45,326 nucleotides of DNA from positions 1 through 45,326 of the forward strand of contig JAFZDT010000015.1 in the NCBI GenBank assembly GCA_017561055.1, read 5' to 3'. Source of the DNA: Erysipelotrichaceae bacterium (GTDB lineage: Bacteria > Bacillota_I > Bacilli_A > Erysipelotrichales > Erysipelotrichaceae). A program made the position numbers and the translations under genes. Under the pieces are notes generated by a model. That model worked only from the letters and a program-made list of their open reading frames with translations. It did no database searches and had not been told where the DNA came from. Below, piece after piece: positions 1 to 7,652 of this stretch. Position 1 is the stretch's first letter. Each line of letters opens with the position of its first letter.

Positions 1-56
1 AGGAGAAAGTCTATTTTGACTTTCATTTTGTCGTCTAATTGTTTATAATGCATATG

Positions 57-90
57 GAGCTCCTTTTCGTCGGGTGAGCTCTTTTATTTT
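57..90 (+). terminator. Possible weak terminator for a gene left of the window
   Basis: GAGCTC at 57-62 can pair with GAGCTC at 76-81 across a 13-base loop, and TTTTATTTT follows. The stem is only 6 bp, so this is tentative. Confidence 0.35.
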
Positions 91-120
91 ACCAAAAAAC
101 CACACCCAGGTGGTGCGGTT
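91..120 (-). terminator. Inverted repeat with T-run on the minus strand
   Basis: Read on the minus strand, AACCGCACC, a 5-base loop and GGTGTGGTT form a near-perfect stem followed by four T residues. It lies beyond the hairpin at the end of the TetR-type gene and may be a second, back-up terminator. Confidence 0.45.
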
Positions 121-136
121 CAAATTTTAATTTAAG

Positions 137-166
137 AAAAAATCCCAGTATTTGCTGGGATTTTTT
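137..166. terminator. Bidirectional terminator after the TetR-type gene
   Basis: ATCCCAG and CTGGGAT form a 7-bp stem flanked by A-runs on the left and T-runs on the right, so it can work in both directions. It overlaps the stop codon of the minus-strand regulator. Confidence 0.75.
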
Positions 167-674
167 ATGTTAAGACACATTTAATAATATGAGCTAGTTG
201 TTTAATTGTTTTATCATCAGGGATTTTATTATTATCAAAAACACCTTTTATTCCATTTTCGATAAAAATAACTTTTAAGCGAAATGAATCATCGTCGACA
301 TTAGAGTTTTGTATAATTTCATGAATGATTCGATTCATGCCTTTTTGAGTAAATAAATATGATTTTGAACCCTTCATAAAGATGGTAGAATTCTCATTTT
401 GATAAAAAGTCATCATGCGTTTAATGATACTTTCTGGATTATCTAGAAAATCAGAAAATGGAGCCATTTTCTTAACGAAACATTCAATGTATTCATCTTC
501 TAAAGTAGAAATAAAATGTTCAATATTATCGTAATGTAAATAAAATGATAAACGATTTATTTCAGCCTTTTGAGTTAACTCACTTACGGTTATTTCATAA
601 ATATCTTTTGTTTTTCCTAATTCATAAAGAGCATTTCTAAGTAAATTTTCTGTTCTGGTGTATCGCATGTCCAT
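165..674 (-). CDS. TetR/AcrR-family transcriptional regulator
   Basis: The product is 169 aa, a usual TetR length. The N-terminal ~55 residues form a TetR-type helix-turn-helix (ITVSELTQKAEINRLSFYLH, residues about 28-47), with the recognition helix followed by a Tyr/His-containing turn typical of the family. The C-terminal all-helical part is the expected effector-binding and dimerisation region and gives no clue to the ligand. The gene is divergent from the dehydrogenase at 806, and the 131-bp space between them holds inverted ATTAACA/TGTTAAT motifs. The simplest reading is that it represses the dehydrogenase and possibly itself. The family is clear, the target is inferred. Confidence 0.8.
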   Translation of the reverse strand: MDMRYTRTENLLRNALYELGKTKDIYEITVSELTQKAEINRLSFYLHYDNIEHFISTLEDEYIECFVKKMAPFSDFLDNPESIIKRMMTFYQNENSTIFMKGSKSYLFTQKGMNRIIHEIIQNSNVDDDSFRLKVIFIENGIKGVFDNNKIPDDKTIKQLAHIIKCVLT

Positions 675-805
675 ATAATTACCTCTACAATTTTCAAACT
701 GTGATAAATAATTAACACATGTAAAATGTTGTTAATTGTTTGTAAATTTAAATAAATTATAATCTAATTAATTAACAGGTGTCAATTAAAGAAGGGGTGT
801 ACTAA
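675..805 (+). promoter_or_regulatory. Divergent control region with candidate TetR operator
   Basis: ATTAACA (711-717) and TGTTAAT (730-736) form an inverted repeat with a 12-base gap. A further ATTAACA at 771-777 is followed by AATTAA. A TATAAT -10 box for the dehydrogenase lies at 758-763, with a weak TTGTTT-like -35 near 737-742. The inverted repeat would overlap or abut the -35 box, which suits repression. Confidence 0.5.
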
Positions 806-1804
806 ATGAAACAAGCAATTTATTATGGGACAAAAGATGTTAAGATCATTGAAAATGCGATACCAGAAATTTCTGATAATGATGTTTTGGTAAAAAATCT
901 ATGCAGTGCTATTTGTGGCACGGATGTATTTGCATATTATCATTCTGGAGCGTTTGCGAGAATTAATCCTGGTGATGAATTTGGTCATGAAATGATTAGT
1001 GAAGTAGTAAAAGTAGGGAAAAATATCGATAGTGTTAAAGTAGGCCAAAGATTATATCCATTTCCAATCATGGCAAAAGCGAATCCAGCACGTTCTGGTA
1101 CTGTTGGAGGTTATAGTGAATATATCGTTTTACCAAGTTTTAGATTAGGCGTAAGTGCATTTTTGGTTGATGATAGTATTTCGGATGAGGCTGGATGTTT
1201 AATTGAACCATTAACTGTTGGTTGTCATGCGGCTAAAATTGCAAGACCGTCAAATGAGAAAAATGCTATAGTATTTGGAGCAGGTATGGTAGGTATGGCT
1301 TCTGCTTTAGGTTTAAACAAATTAGGTATAAAAGATGTTATAATTACAGATATTTCTGAAAAGAGACTAAAAATTGCTTCTGAGCTTGGATTTAAGACGT
1401 GCAATGTAGCAAATGAAAACTTAGTAGAATATGCTAAAGAAGTCTTCGGAGATTTTAGAGGGAAAATTAATTGTGATATTTTCGTAGATGCTGCTGGAGT
1501 AAAAAGTAATTTAGACTTATTCTTAGATAATGCAAAGTTTGGCGCAACTTTAAGTATTCCTTCTGTTTATCATTCAAAATATGAAATTGATTTAATGAAA
1601 GTAACGTTTGGACAATTTAATATTATTGGATCTCCTGCGTATGATATGGAGGATGTGAAAATTGTAATGGAAATGCTAAAAGAGTATGGAAAAGATGTAA
1701 CAAAATTAATTACTCATTCTTATACATTAGAAAATATTGAAGAAGCATTTGCGCAAGCTTCAAATGCAAAAGAGTCATTAAAAGTAATTATTGATTATAG
1801 ATAA
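806..1804 (+). CDS. Medium-chain zinc-type alcohol/polyol dehydrogenase
   Basis: The 332-aa product is a medium-chain dehydrogenase/reductase. The N-terminal catalytic domain has the CGTD motif (Cys37) and GHE (His61-Glu62), matching catalytic zinc ligands. The Rossmann domain carries GAGMVG near residue 155 followed by an acidic ITDIS segment, which suggests NAD(H). The lobe that usually binds structural zinc has no cysteines, so only the catalytic site appears present. Closest named relatives are galactitol-1-phosphate, sorbitol and threonine dehydrogenases, but the substrate cannot be read from the sequence. The start is supported by GAAGGGG upstream. The TetR-type gene opposite probably controls it. 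A terminator follows directly. Confidence 0.82.
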   Translation: MKQAIYYGTKDVKIIENAIPEISDNDVLVKNLCSAICGTDVFAYYHSGAFARINPGDEFGHEMISEVVKVGKNIDSVKVGQRLYPFPIMAKANPARSGTVGGYSEYIVLPSFRLGVSAFLVDDSISDEAGCLIEPLTVGCHAAKIARPSNEKNAIVFGAGMVGMASALGLNKLGIKDVIITDISEKRLKIASELGFKTCNVANENLVEYAKEVFGDFRGKINCDIFVDAAGVKSNLDLFLDNAKFGATLSIPSVYHSKYEIDLMKVTFGQFNIIGSPAYDMEDVKIVMEMLKEYGKDVTKLITHSYTLENIEEAFAQASNAKESLKVIIDYR

Positions 1805-1811
1805 TTTTAAG

Positions 1812-1843
1812 AAACGATATTCAATGATGAATATCGTTTTTTT
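1812..1843 (+). terminator. Rho-independent terminator after the dehydrogenase
   Basis: AACGATATTCA and TGAATATCGTT form an 11-bp stem with loop ATGA and a T-run. Confidence 0.88.
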
Positions 1844-1880
1844 ATATGCTAAAATATAAGTAATATTGGAGGAAATTAAT

Positions 1881-2837
1881 ATGCAAATTTGGAAAATTCA
1901 ACCAACATATAAAGATTATGTATGGGGTGGTACAAAATTAAAAGAAAGATATAATGTGGAAACTGAAAAAGAAATCGTAGGTGAAGTTTGGGCATTATCT
2001 TGTCATCCGGATGGACCTAACACAATTATGAATGGTGAATATGCTGGTAAGAAATTACAAGATGTTTTAGAAGATAAGAGTTTATGGGGTACTAGAGCTC
2101 AAGATTTTGAACGTTTCCCTATTTTAACTAAATTATTAGATGCTAAACAGCATTTATCAATTCAAGTACATCCAGATGATGAATTAGGATGGGAATTAGA
2201 AAAAGAATATGGTAAGACTGAAGCTTGGTATGTATTAGAAGCTGATGAAGGTTCTTTCTTGTATTATGGTTTAAATAAAGATATGACTGAAGAAGAATTT
2301 AAGGCTTCTATTGAGAATAATACTCTTTGTGATTTCTTAAATAAGGTTCCTGTTAAAAAGGGTGATACTTTATTTGTTAGTGCTGGTACAATTCATGCTT
2401 TATGTGCTGGTACAGTTATTATTGAAGTTCAACAAAACTCTAACACTACATATCGTATTTATGATCATGGTCGTGTTGGTGCTGATGGTAAACCTCGTGA
2501 ATTACATGTTGAAAAGAGTGTTAAGGCTAGTAATTTAAATAAAGTGGTTCCTAATACAAAACCTGCTGGTGAACCTGTTGAAAAAGATGGTGCAGTAGTA
2601 ACATTAATTGCGGAATGTAAATATTTTGTACAAGAATTATATGAAGTTAAAGAAAAAGCAATTATTCCTTTAGGTGAAGATAGTTTCCGTAACTTAATTG
2701 CTGTTTGTGGTAATGGTACATTAGTAGCTGATGGTGTTGAGTATGAAATTAAACAAGGTGAAAGTTATTTCTTACCTGCACAAGCTGGTGAAGTTACTGT
2801 TTTAGGTAATGTAGAAGTAATGGTAAGTAGAGTATAA
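1881..2837 (+). CDS. manA: Mannose-6-phosphate isomerase, class I
   Basis: This cytoplasmic zinc enzyme interconverts mannose 6-phosphate and fructose 6-phosphate. The 318-aa product carries the cupin-type metal motif QVHPDDE (residues about 91-97), the type I signature. Downstream segments TLFVSAGTIHAL and EVQQNSNTTYRIYDHGR are typical of short Bacillota ManA proteins. I chose the ATG at 1881 because GGAGG stands 8 bases upstream; an earlier in-frame TTG at 1866 would overlap that ribosome site. The acetyltransferase starts one base after the stop, so the two are co-transcribed. Confidence 0.93.
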   Translation: MQIWKIQPTYKDYVWGGTKLKERYNVETEKEIVGEVWALSCHPDGPNTIMNGEYAGKKLQDVLEDKSLWGTRAQDFERFPILTKLLDAKQHLSIQVHPDDELGWELEKEYGKTEAWYVLEADEGSFLYYGLNKDMTEEEFKASIENNTLCDFLNKVPVKKGDTLFVSAGTIHALCAGTVIIEVQQNSNTTYRIYDHGRVGADGKPRELHVEKSVKASNLNKVVPNTKPAGEPVEKDGAVVTLIAECKYFVQELYEVKEKAIIPLGEDSFRNLIAVCGNGTLVADGVEYEIKQGESYFLPAQAGEVTVLGNVEVMVSRV

Positions 2838-2838
2838 A

Positions 2839-3423
2839 ATGAAACAAGTTCCAATGAATAAGTGGTATGATGCGAATTTTGATGAGGAATTAGTAAAGCT
2901 TCGTGAAAGAGCTGATGATTTATGTTTTGCGTATAATCATACCCAACCATCTGATCATAAAAGAAAAGATGAGATTTTAAAGGAGTTGTTTCCGAATTTA
3001 GGAAAAGGTATTACTTTATTAGCTCCTATATATGTTGATTATGGTATGTATACTTCGATTGGTGATGAAACTTTTGTAAATCACAATGTATATTTTATGG
3101 ATGGTGGAACTATTACGATTGGTAATCATTGTTTTATTGGGCCTAATTGTGGATTTTATACAGCAAATCATCCATTGGTAGCTAGTGATCGTAATCTAGG
3201 ATATGAGATTGCGAAGCCAATTGTTATTGAGGATAATGTATGGATTGGTGCGGATGTTAGCATACTACCTGGAGTTACCATTGGTAAAGGTAGTGTGATT
3301 GGGGCTAAAAGTTTAGTAACAAAAGATGTTCCTGCTAATGTAGTTGCGTATGGGAATCCGTGTAGGGTGGTTAGAGAGATTACTGAAAAGGATAAAATTG
3401 AAGTAGGTGATTGTAATGAATAA
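2839..3423 (+). CDS. Sugar O-acetyltransferase, maltose/galactoside type
   Basis: The 194-aa product belongs to the LacA/Maa left-handed beta-helix acetyltransferases, which use acetyl-CoA to acetylate sugars. An N-terminal helical 'mac' segment (KWYDANFDEELVKLRERADD) precedes hexapeptide repeats such as IGNHCFIGPNCGFYTANHP, where the His is the expected catalytic base, and IGADVSILPGVTIGKGSVIGA. Length is normal. It sits between manA and an M42 peptidase in a tight cluster with a 1-base gap upstream and an 8-base overlap downstream. The acceptor sugar is not determined by sequence. Confidence 0.88.
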   Translation: MKQVPMNKWYDANFDEELVKLRERADDLCFAYNHTQPSDHKRKDEILKELFPNLGKGITLLAPIYVDYGMYTSIGDETFVNHNVYFMDGGTITIGNHCFIGPNCGFYTANHPLVASDRNLGYEIAKPIVIEDNVWIGADVSILPGVTIGKGSVIGAKSLVTKDVPANVVAYGNPCRVVREITEKDKIEVGDCNE

Positions 3424-4453
3424 AGAGTTTTTGTTTGATATATTGAGTACTGCTTCTCCAAGTGGTGATGAATTTACTTTACAAAAGAAAGTAATGGAAT
3501 ATACACAAACATTTGCGGATATTGTGGATACAGATGTGACGGGAAATGTCTATGCTAAATATATTTCTGCTGGTGATAAAAAAGTTATGTTATGTGGACA
3601 TATTGATGAGATTTCATTGATGGTTGTGAATTTTACTAGTGAAGGTTGTTTGAAAGTGATTCGTTCTGGTGGGGTTCGTGTTCCTACATATTTTGGTCAA
3701 AAGGTACGTATTCTTACGAAGAATGGTATTGTCTATGGTGCTGTTGGAGTATCTGATGATTTACTTAAAAATAAAGAAGTTTCTTGTGATGATTTGTGGA
3801 TTGATATTGGAGCAACTTCTAAAGAAGAGGCGATGTCTATCGTTTCTCATGGTGATTATGTCATCTTAGATACAGATGTTCGTCCACTATTAAATAATTG
3901 TATTACTGCTCGTGCTATGGATGATCGTATTGGTGCGTATATTGTTCTTGAAGCTATGAAGAAAGCTAAGGAAATGAAGGCTAAGGTTGATGTTGTAGCA
4001 GTGACAACAGTAGGGGAAGAGACAAGTGGCCGAGGTGCTTATTATGCTGGTGCTAATGAAAAGCCTGATTGTGCAATTATTGTGGATGTTACGTATGCGA
4101 GTGATGGTATTGGTGCAGGACAAGTTTATGGCGATATTAAGTTAAATGGTGGTCCTGTATTGTGTCATGGTTCTACAATTAATAGAAAATTAAATGACTT
4201 GTTAGAAGAAACAGCTAAGAAGCATAATATCAATATTCAATGGGAAGGTACTGGAGGAAATACATATACTGATGGTGATTCTTTATATAGAACAGGTGCT
4301 GGTGTTCCTTTTGCATTAGTATCGATTCCTTTACGTTATATGCATTCTCCTAGTGAAGTAGGAAGTTTGAAGGATATTGATGATTGCGTTGATTTGATTG
4401 CGAATTTCTTAGTTGATTTGGATGAAGATTTTGATTTGAATCCCTATAAATAA
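3416..4453 (+). CDS. M42-family metallo-aminopeptidase
   Basis: The 345-aa product is a di-metal M42 peptidase (glutamyl aminopeptidase/FrvX/YsdC group). Expected ligands and catalytic residues are visible: CGHIDE, ARAMDDR (bridging Asp), GEETSGRG (general-base and metal Glu) and the late YMHSPSEV His. It probably trims peptides or performs a related hydrolysis in the cytoplasm. The ATG at 3416 overlaps the end of the acetyltransferase gene by 8 bases, and AGGTG upstream serves as ribosome site; an upstream GTG at 3407 is less likely. A strong terminator follows. Confidence 0.88.
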   Translation: MNKEFLFDILSTASPSGDEFTLQKKVMEYTQTFADIVDTDVTGNVYAKYISAGDKKVMLCGHIDEISLMVVNFTSEGCLKVIRSGGVRVPTYFGQKVRILTKNGIVYGAVGVSDDLLKNKEVSCDDLWIDIGATSKEEAMSIVSHGDYVILDTDVRPLLNNCITARAMDDRIGAYIVLEAMKKAKEMKAKVDVVAVTTVGEETSGRGAYYAGANEKPDCAIIVDVTYASDGIGAGQVYGDIKLNGGPVLCHGSTINRKLNDLLEETAKKHNINIQWEGTGGNTYTDGDSLYRTGAGVPFALVSIPLRYMHSPSEVGSLKDIDDCVDLIANFLVDLDEDFDLNPYK

Positions 4454-4455
4454 GA

Positions 4456-4488
4456 AAAGTTGTTGGAGATAGTTCCAACAACTTTTTT
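4456..4488. terminator. Bidirectional terminator between M42 peptidase and smpB
   Basis: AAAGTTGTTGGA pairs with TCCAACAACTTT, with A-runs and T-runs on either side. It serves two converging transcripts and overlaps the smpB stop codon. Confidence 0.9.
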
Positions 4489-4936
4489 AGTATCTAACTT
4501 TCATTGCTTTTTCGATTTCTCTTTGAGCGTCTCTTTCTTTTAAAGTATTACGTTTATCGTGTAATTCTTTACCTTTTGCTAGAGCGATTTCCAATTTTGC
4601 ACGACCATCTTTTAAATATAAACGAGTCGGTACAATGGTGTAACCTTTAATCTTTACTTTTTGAGAAAGTCTACGAATTTCTAAACGGTGTAATAATAGT
4701 TTACGAAGTCTAGTTTCTTCATGGTTAAAGATATTTCCATGATCATATGCAGCGATATGCATATCACGAATATAGGCTTCATTATCAATGAAGTCAATAT
4801 AAGCATCTTTGAATTGTACTTTACCTTTACGAATAGATTTAATTTCTGTTCCTGTTAAAACCATTCCAGCTTCAATAAATTCTTCTAAGAAATAATCATG
4901 CCTTGCCTTTCGGTTTACGGCGATAACCTTTTCCAT
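4487..4936 (-). CDS. smpB: SsrA-binding protein SmpB
   Basis: SmpB binds tmRNA and brings it to stalled ribosomes with EF-Tu for trans-translation. The 149-aa product has the diagnostic N-terminus (VNRKARHDYFLEE), the GTEIKSIR core, and a basic C-terminal tail (KGKELHDKRNTLKERD...) that enters the mRNA channel. The start is supported by AGGAGAGAGG just upstream. Its 5' end overlaps rnr by 41 bases. It lies in the order secG-rnr-smpB, with ssrA itself about 6 kb away on the opposite strand. Confidence 0.96.
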   Translation of the reverse strand: MEKVIAVNRKARHDYFLEEFIEAGMVLTGTEIKSIRKGKVQFKDAYIDFIDNEAYIRDMHIAAYDHGNIFNHEETRLRKLLLHRLEIRRLSQKVKIKGYTIVPTRLYLKDGRAKLEIALAKGKELHDKRNTLKERDAQREIEKAMKVRY

Positions 4937-7034
4937 GTCCTCTCTCCTTTTCTACAAAAGCGAAGTCAACACTTTGAGTAAAGCGACTTGCTTTGATACA
5001 TTTAACTTTTACTTTTTGTCCAATGCGATACATTTTATGTGTTCTTTGACCAATCATAGCATAGGCTTCTTGTGAGAAGTTGTAGTGGTCATCACGCATT
5101 TCACTAACATGTACCAATCCTTCGATAGTATTTGGTAGTTCTACGAAAACACCGAAGTTTGTAATTCCGCTAATGATGCCATTAAAGATTTTACCAACTT
5201 GTGTTTCCATGTATTCTGCTTTTTTCATATCTTCTACTTCACGTTCTGCATCAACGGCATTGCGTTCTTGATAGGAAGTTTGTTGGGCCATGTCTTCAAG
5301 TAGTAGTATATCATGTTCTAATTGTTCTGTGTCAATGCATTGTTCAAATCCATATTTTCTTAGCATTCTATGTACAATTAAGTCAGGATATCTACGAATT
5401 GGTGAAGTAAAGTGTAAGTATTCATTTAATGCTAGACCAAAGTGACCTACACATGTTTTATCATATTTAGCTTTTGACATACTACGTAACATAGTGGTTG
5501 ATAAAATAGGATAAGCATCAGTATTGCGGCTTTCGTTTAATAATTCTTGGAATTGTTTTGGATATACACTTTGAATGCCACCATTCCATGTATAACCCAT
5601 AATTTTCGCAATGCGAACAAATTCTCTCATTTTCTTTAGAGATGGTTGTTCATGGATACGATATAAGCATGGGTATTCTAACCATTTCATGTGTTTAGCT
5701 ACACATTCATTAGCTGTTACCATGAAGTCTTCAATCATTTTCTCAGCATAATGTCGTTCGCGTACACGAATATCCGCAATCTTTCCTTGTTCATTTAATT
5801 CAATAATTGCTTCTGGTTTTTCGAAATCGATACTTCCATTACCTTCGCGTTTATTACGAATGATTTCTGATAATTGTGCCATAGCAATGATAGAATCATA
5901 AATATGTTTATATTTAGTGATTAAGCGATAATCACCGGCCAAGATGCGATTTACGTTGTTATAGGTCATACGTTCTGTAGAACGAATGATAGATGGGAAT
6001 AGTTGATAATTAAAAACATTTCCATCTTTATCAATGTCCATCTCACAAGTAATGGTTAAACGTTCTTCTTTAGGTTGTAATGAACAAATATCATTAGATA
6101 AGATATGTGGTAACATTGGCACCACTCTATCAACAACATAGACAGATGTAGAACGATTATAGGCTTCTTTGTCTAATGGAGTATTGGCTTGTACATAATG
6201 AGATACATCTGCAATGTGTACACCTAATCTAAAAGCTCCATCTTTTAAGCGTTTGATACTAATAGCGTCATCTAAGTCTTTGGCATCATCACCATCAATA
6301 GTAATAATGATTCTTCTTGTTAAGTCTTTGCGTTTGGTTCTTTCTTCATCACTAATTTGTTTAGTTAATGATTTTGCTTGTCGAATTACTTCGCTTGGAA
6401 ATTCTGCTTGAATATCATGTGCTAATAAGATACCTTGAATATCTACGCCTGGATCATTAATATGTCCAATGATTTGTTCAATTTCACACGTTAAAACAGA
6501 ACCGTAACTTAAGATTTTACAAATGACTTTATGACCATCAACTAATGGTAAGTCATTCATATTGGTAATCTTAATTGGATGTGTAATCGTTTCGCTATCA
6601 GGGATGAAGGTTAAACGATTGTTACGTTTGCGAATATTACCTACAATATTCTTTAGTTTATTTTTTACAATCTTATACACGCTACCTTCTACAGAACCAT
6701 CTTTATTGGTCCATACTTTAGCTAATACTTCATCTTCATCTAAAGCACCGTGTAAGTTTCGTTCGTGAATATAGACGCTTTGTTCTTCTCCATCTACAAA
6801 GCCAAAGCCTTTACGATTGATGCGTAGAATACCTTTTAGTAAATTAGAGTATTCTAAAAGTACCAATTCATGTTGATCTGTTTCTACAATTTCAAAATCA
6901 TCAATACATTGATTGATGGTTTTCATAAATAGAGTAAAGTCTTCTTTTGTTTCAATATGTAGTTCTTCTTTTAAATAACTGTAAGATACAGCTTTTTTTT
7001 GAATCGCTAATATGTCTAGGATTTTTTGTTTCAT
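4896..7034 (-). CDS. rnr: Ribonuclease R
   Basis: RNase R is a processive 3'-5' exoribonuclease that degrades structured RNA and assists in clearing defective mRNA during trans-translation. From the ATG at 7034 the product is 712 aa, normal for the family. In order it shows an N-terminal winged helix (~1-60), cold-shock/OB domains, the RNB catalytic domain with DGDDAKDLDDAIS, and a C-terminal S1 domain (IISGITNFGVFVELPNTIEG), then a short Lys/Arg-rich tail. AGGAGGA lies 7 bases before the chosen ATG; the frame stays open 12 codons further but that extension has no ribosome site. It overlaps smpB at its 3' end. Confidence 0.95.
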   Translation of the reverse strand: MKQKILDILAIQKKAVSYSYLKEELHIETKEDFTLFMKTINQCIDDFEIVETDQHELVLLEYSNLLKGILRINRKGFGFVDGEEQSVYIHERNLHGALDEDEVLAKVWTNKDGSVEGSVYKIVKNKLKNIVGNIRKRNNRLTFIPDSETITHPIKITNMNDLPLVDGHKVICKILSYGSVLTCEIEQIIGHINDPGVDIQGILLAHDIQAEFPSEVIRQAKSLTKQISDEERTKRKDLTRRIIITIDGDDAKDLDDAISIKRLKDGAFRLGVHIADVSHYVQANTPLDKEAYNRSTSVYVVDRVVPMLPHILSNDICSLQPKEERLTITCEMDIDKDGNVFNYQLFPSIIRSTERMTYNNVNRILAGDYRLITKYKHIYDSIIAMAQLSEIIRNKREGNGSIDFEKPEAIIELNEQGKIADIRVRERHYAEKMIEDFMVTANECVAKHMKWLEYPCLYRIHEQPSLKKMREFVRIAKIMGYTWNGGIQSVYPKQFQELLNESRNTDAYPILSTTMLRSMSKAKYDKTCVGHFGLALNEYLHFTSPIRRYPDLIVHRMLRKYGFEQCIDTEQLEHDILLLEDMAQQTSYQERNAVDAEREVEDMKKAEYMETQVGKIFNGIISGITNFGVFVELPNTIEGLVHVSEMRDDHYNFSQEAYAMIGQRTHKMYRIGQKVKVKCIKASRFTQSVDFAFVEKERGHGKGYRRKPKGKA

Positions 7035-7060
7035 AAAAATTCCTCCTTTGCACAAAAATA

Positions 7061-7082
7061 AAAAGGTCAATCATGACCTTTT
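7061..7082. terminator. Hairpin between secG and rnr
   Basis: AAAAGGTCA-ATCA-TGACCTTTT is a perfect inverted repeat lying just upstream of the rnr ribosome site. On the minus strand it is followed by a T-rich stretch, so it probably ends or attenuates transcription from secG into rnr-smpB. Confidence 0.65.
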
Positions 7083-7100
7083 ATCTTTTTCTACGAATTA

Positions 7101-7325
7101 CTAGTGTGCTAAGTTAATAGCAATAACTAAAGCAAAGAATACGAAACCTAAAATTAAAGTAGCGTTTGCGATAATTTTTTCTGGTCCACGTTCTTTAACG
7201 TTAGTAAATAGGTTAAGTCCGCTTCCACCTGTGAAAGCACCGCTCATACCTTCAGATTTACCACTTTGTAATAATGTTAGTAAAATGATAAGAATAGCCA
7301 CGATCAATAAGATAATGTCTAACAT
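7101..7325 (-). CDS. secG: Protein-export membrane protein SecG
   Basis: SecG is the small accessory subunit of the SecYEG translocon. The 74-aa product has two membrane segments (LDIILLIVAILIILLTLL and ANATLILGFVFFALVIAINL) joined by the diagnostic loop QSGKSEGMSGAFTGGSG. The ATG at 7325 has AGAGGAG 8 bases upstream; a GTG three codons earlier is possible but overlaps that site. secG followed by rnr and smpB is a common Bacillota order. Confidence 0.94.
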   Translation of the reverse strand: MLDIILLIVAILIILLTLLQSGKSEGMSGAFTGGSGLNLFTNVKERGPEKIIANATLILGFVFFALVIAINLAH

Positions 7326-7360
7326 GGGATACACTCCTCTCTGATTCTATATGCCCTAAC

Positions 7361-7389
7361 ATTATAGCAAATACCTTTTGTAAATACAA
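7361..7389 (-). promoter_or_regulatory. Sigma-A-type promoter for secG-rnr-smpB
   Basis: On the minus strand TTGTAT (7384-7389), a 17-base spacer and TATAAT (7361-7366) lie about 36 bases before the secG start. Confidence 0.7.
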
Positions 7390-7495
7390 CAAGAAATATT
7401 ATTGCATATATTCGACAAATAGTGACAGGATTATGGTTAGTATGTCCATATAATGAAAGTATCCATAAGTAGTGTGGTATAAAGGAAGCGAAAGT

Positions 7496-7636
7496 ATGAT
7501 GAAAGAAACGATTCGTTTCTTGTATTTATCAAATAGGTGTTCAGATAATGATTTGAATGTGTTTGAAAAATATGGGTATTTAAACGAAACAGAAAAATTG
7601 GACTTAATGAGTCAAAAGAAAAAAGTCACTATTTAG
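7496..7636 (+). CDS. Small hypothetical protein, 46 aa
   Basis: An ATGATG start preceded by AAAGGAAG at about 7 bases opens a 46-aa frame rich in charged residues. It begins MMKETIRFLYLSNRC and ends in a Lys-rich SQKKKVTI tail, with no membrane segment. The terminator overlaps its 3' end, so the last codons form the ascending stem. TATAAT at 7449-7454 is a possible -10 box. I recognise no family. The combination of ribosome site, frame and terminator makes it a reasonable short gene, although a structured leader remains possible. Confidence 0.5.
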   Translation: MMKETIRFLYLSNRCSDNDLNVFEKYGYLNETEKLDLMSQKKKVTI

Positions 7637-7645
7637 TGACTTTTT
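7619..7645. terminator. Bidirectional terminator between the 46-aa ORF and the DUF2207 gene
   Basis: AAAAAGTCACTA pairs with TAGTGACTTTTT almost without a loop, giving a strong stem with A- and T-runs on the two sides. It serves the converging small ORF and the DUF2207 gene. Confidence 0.85.
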
Positions 7646-7652
7646 GTATGTT

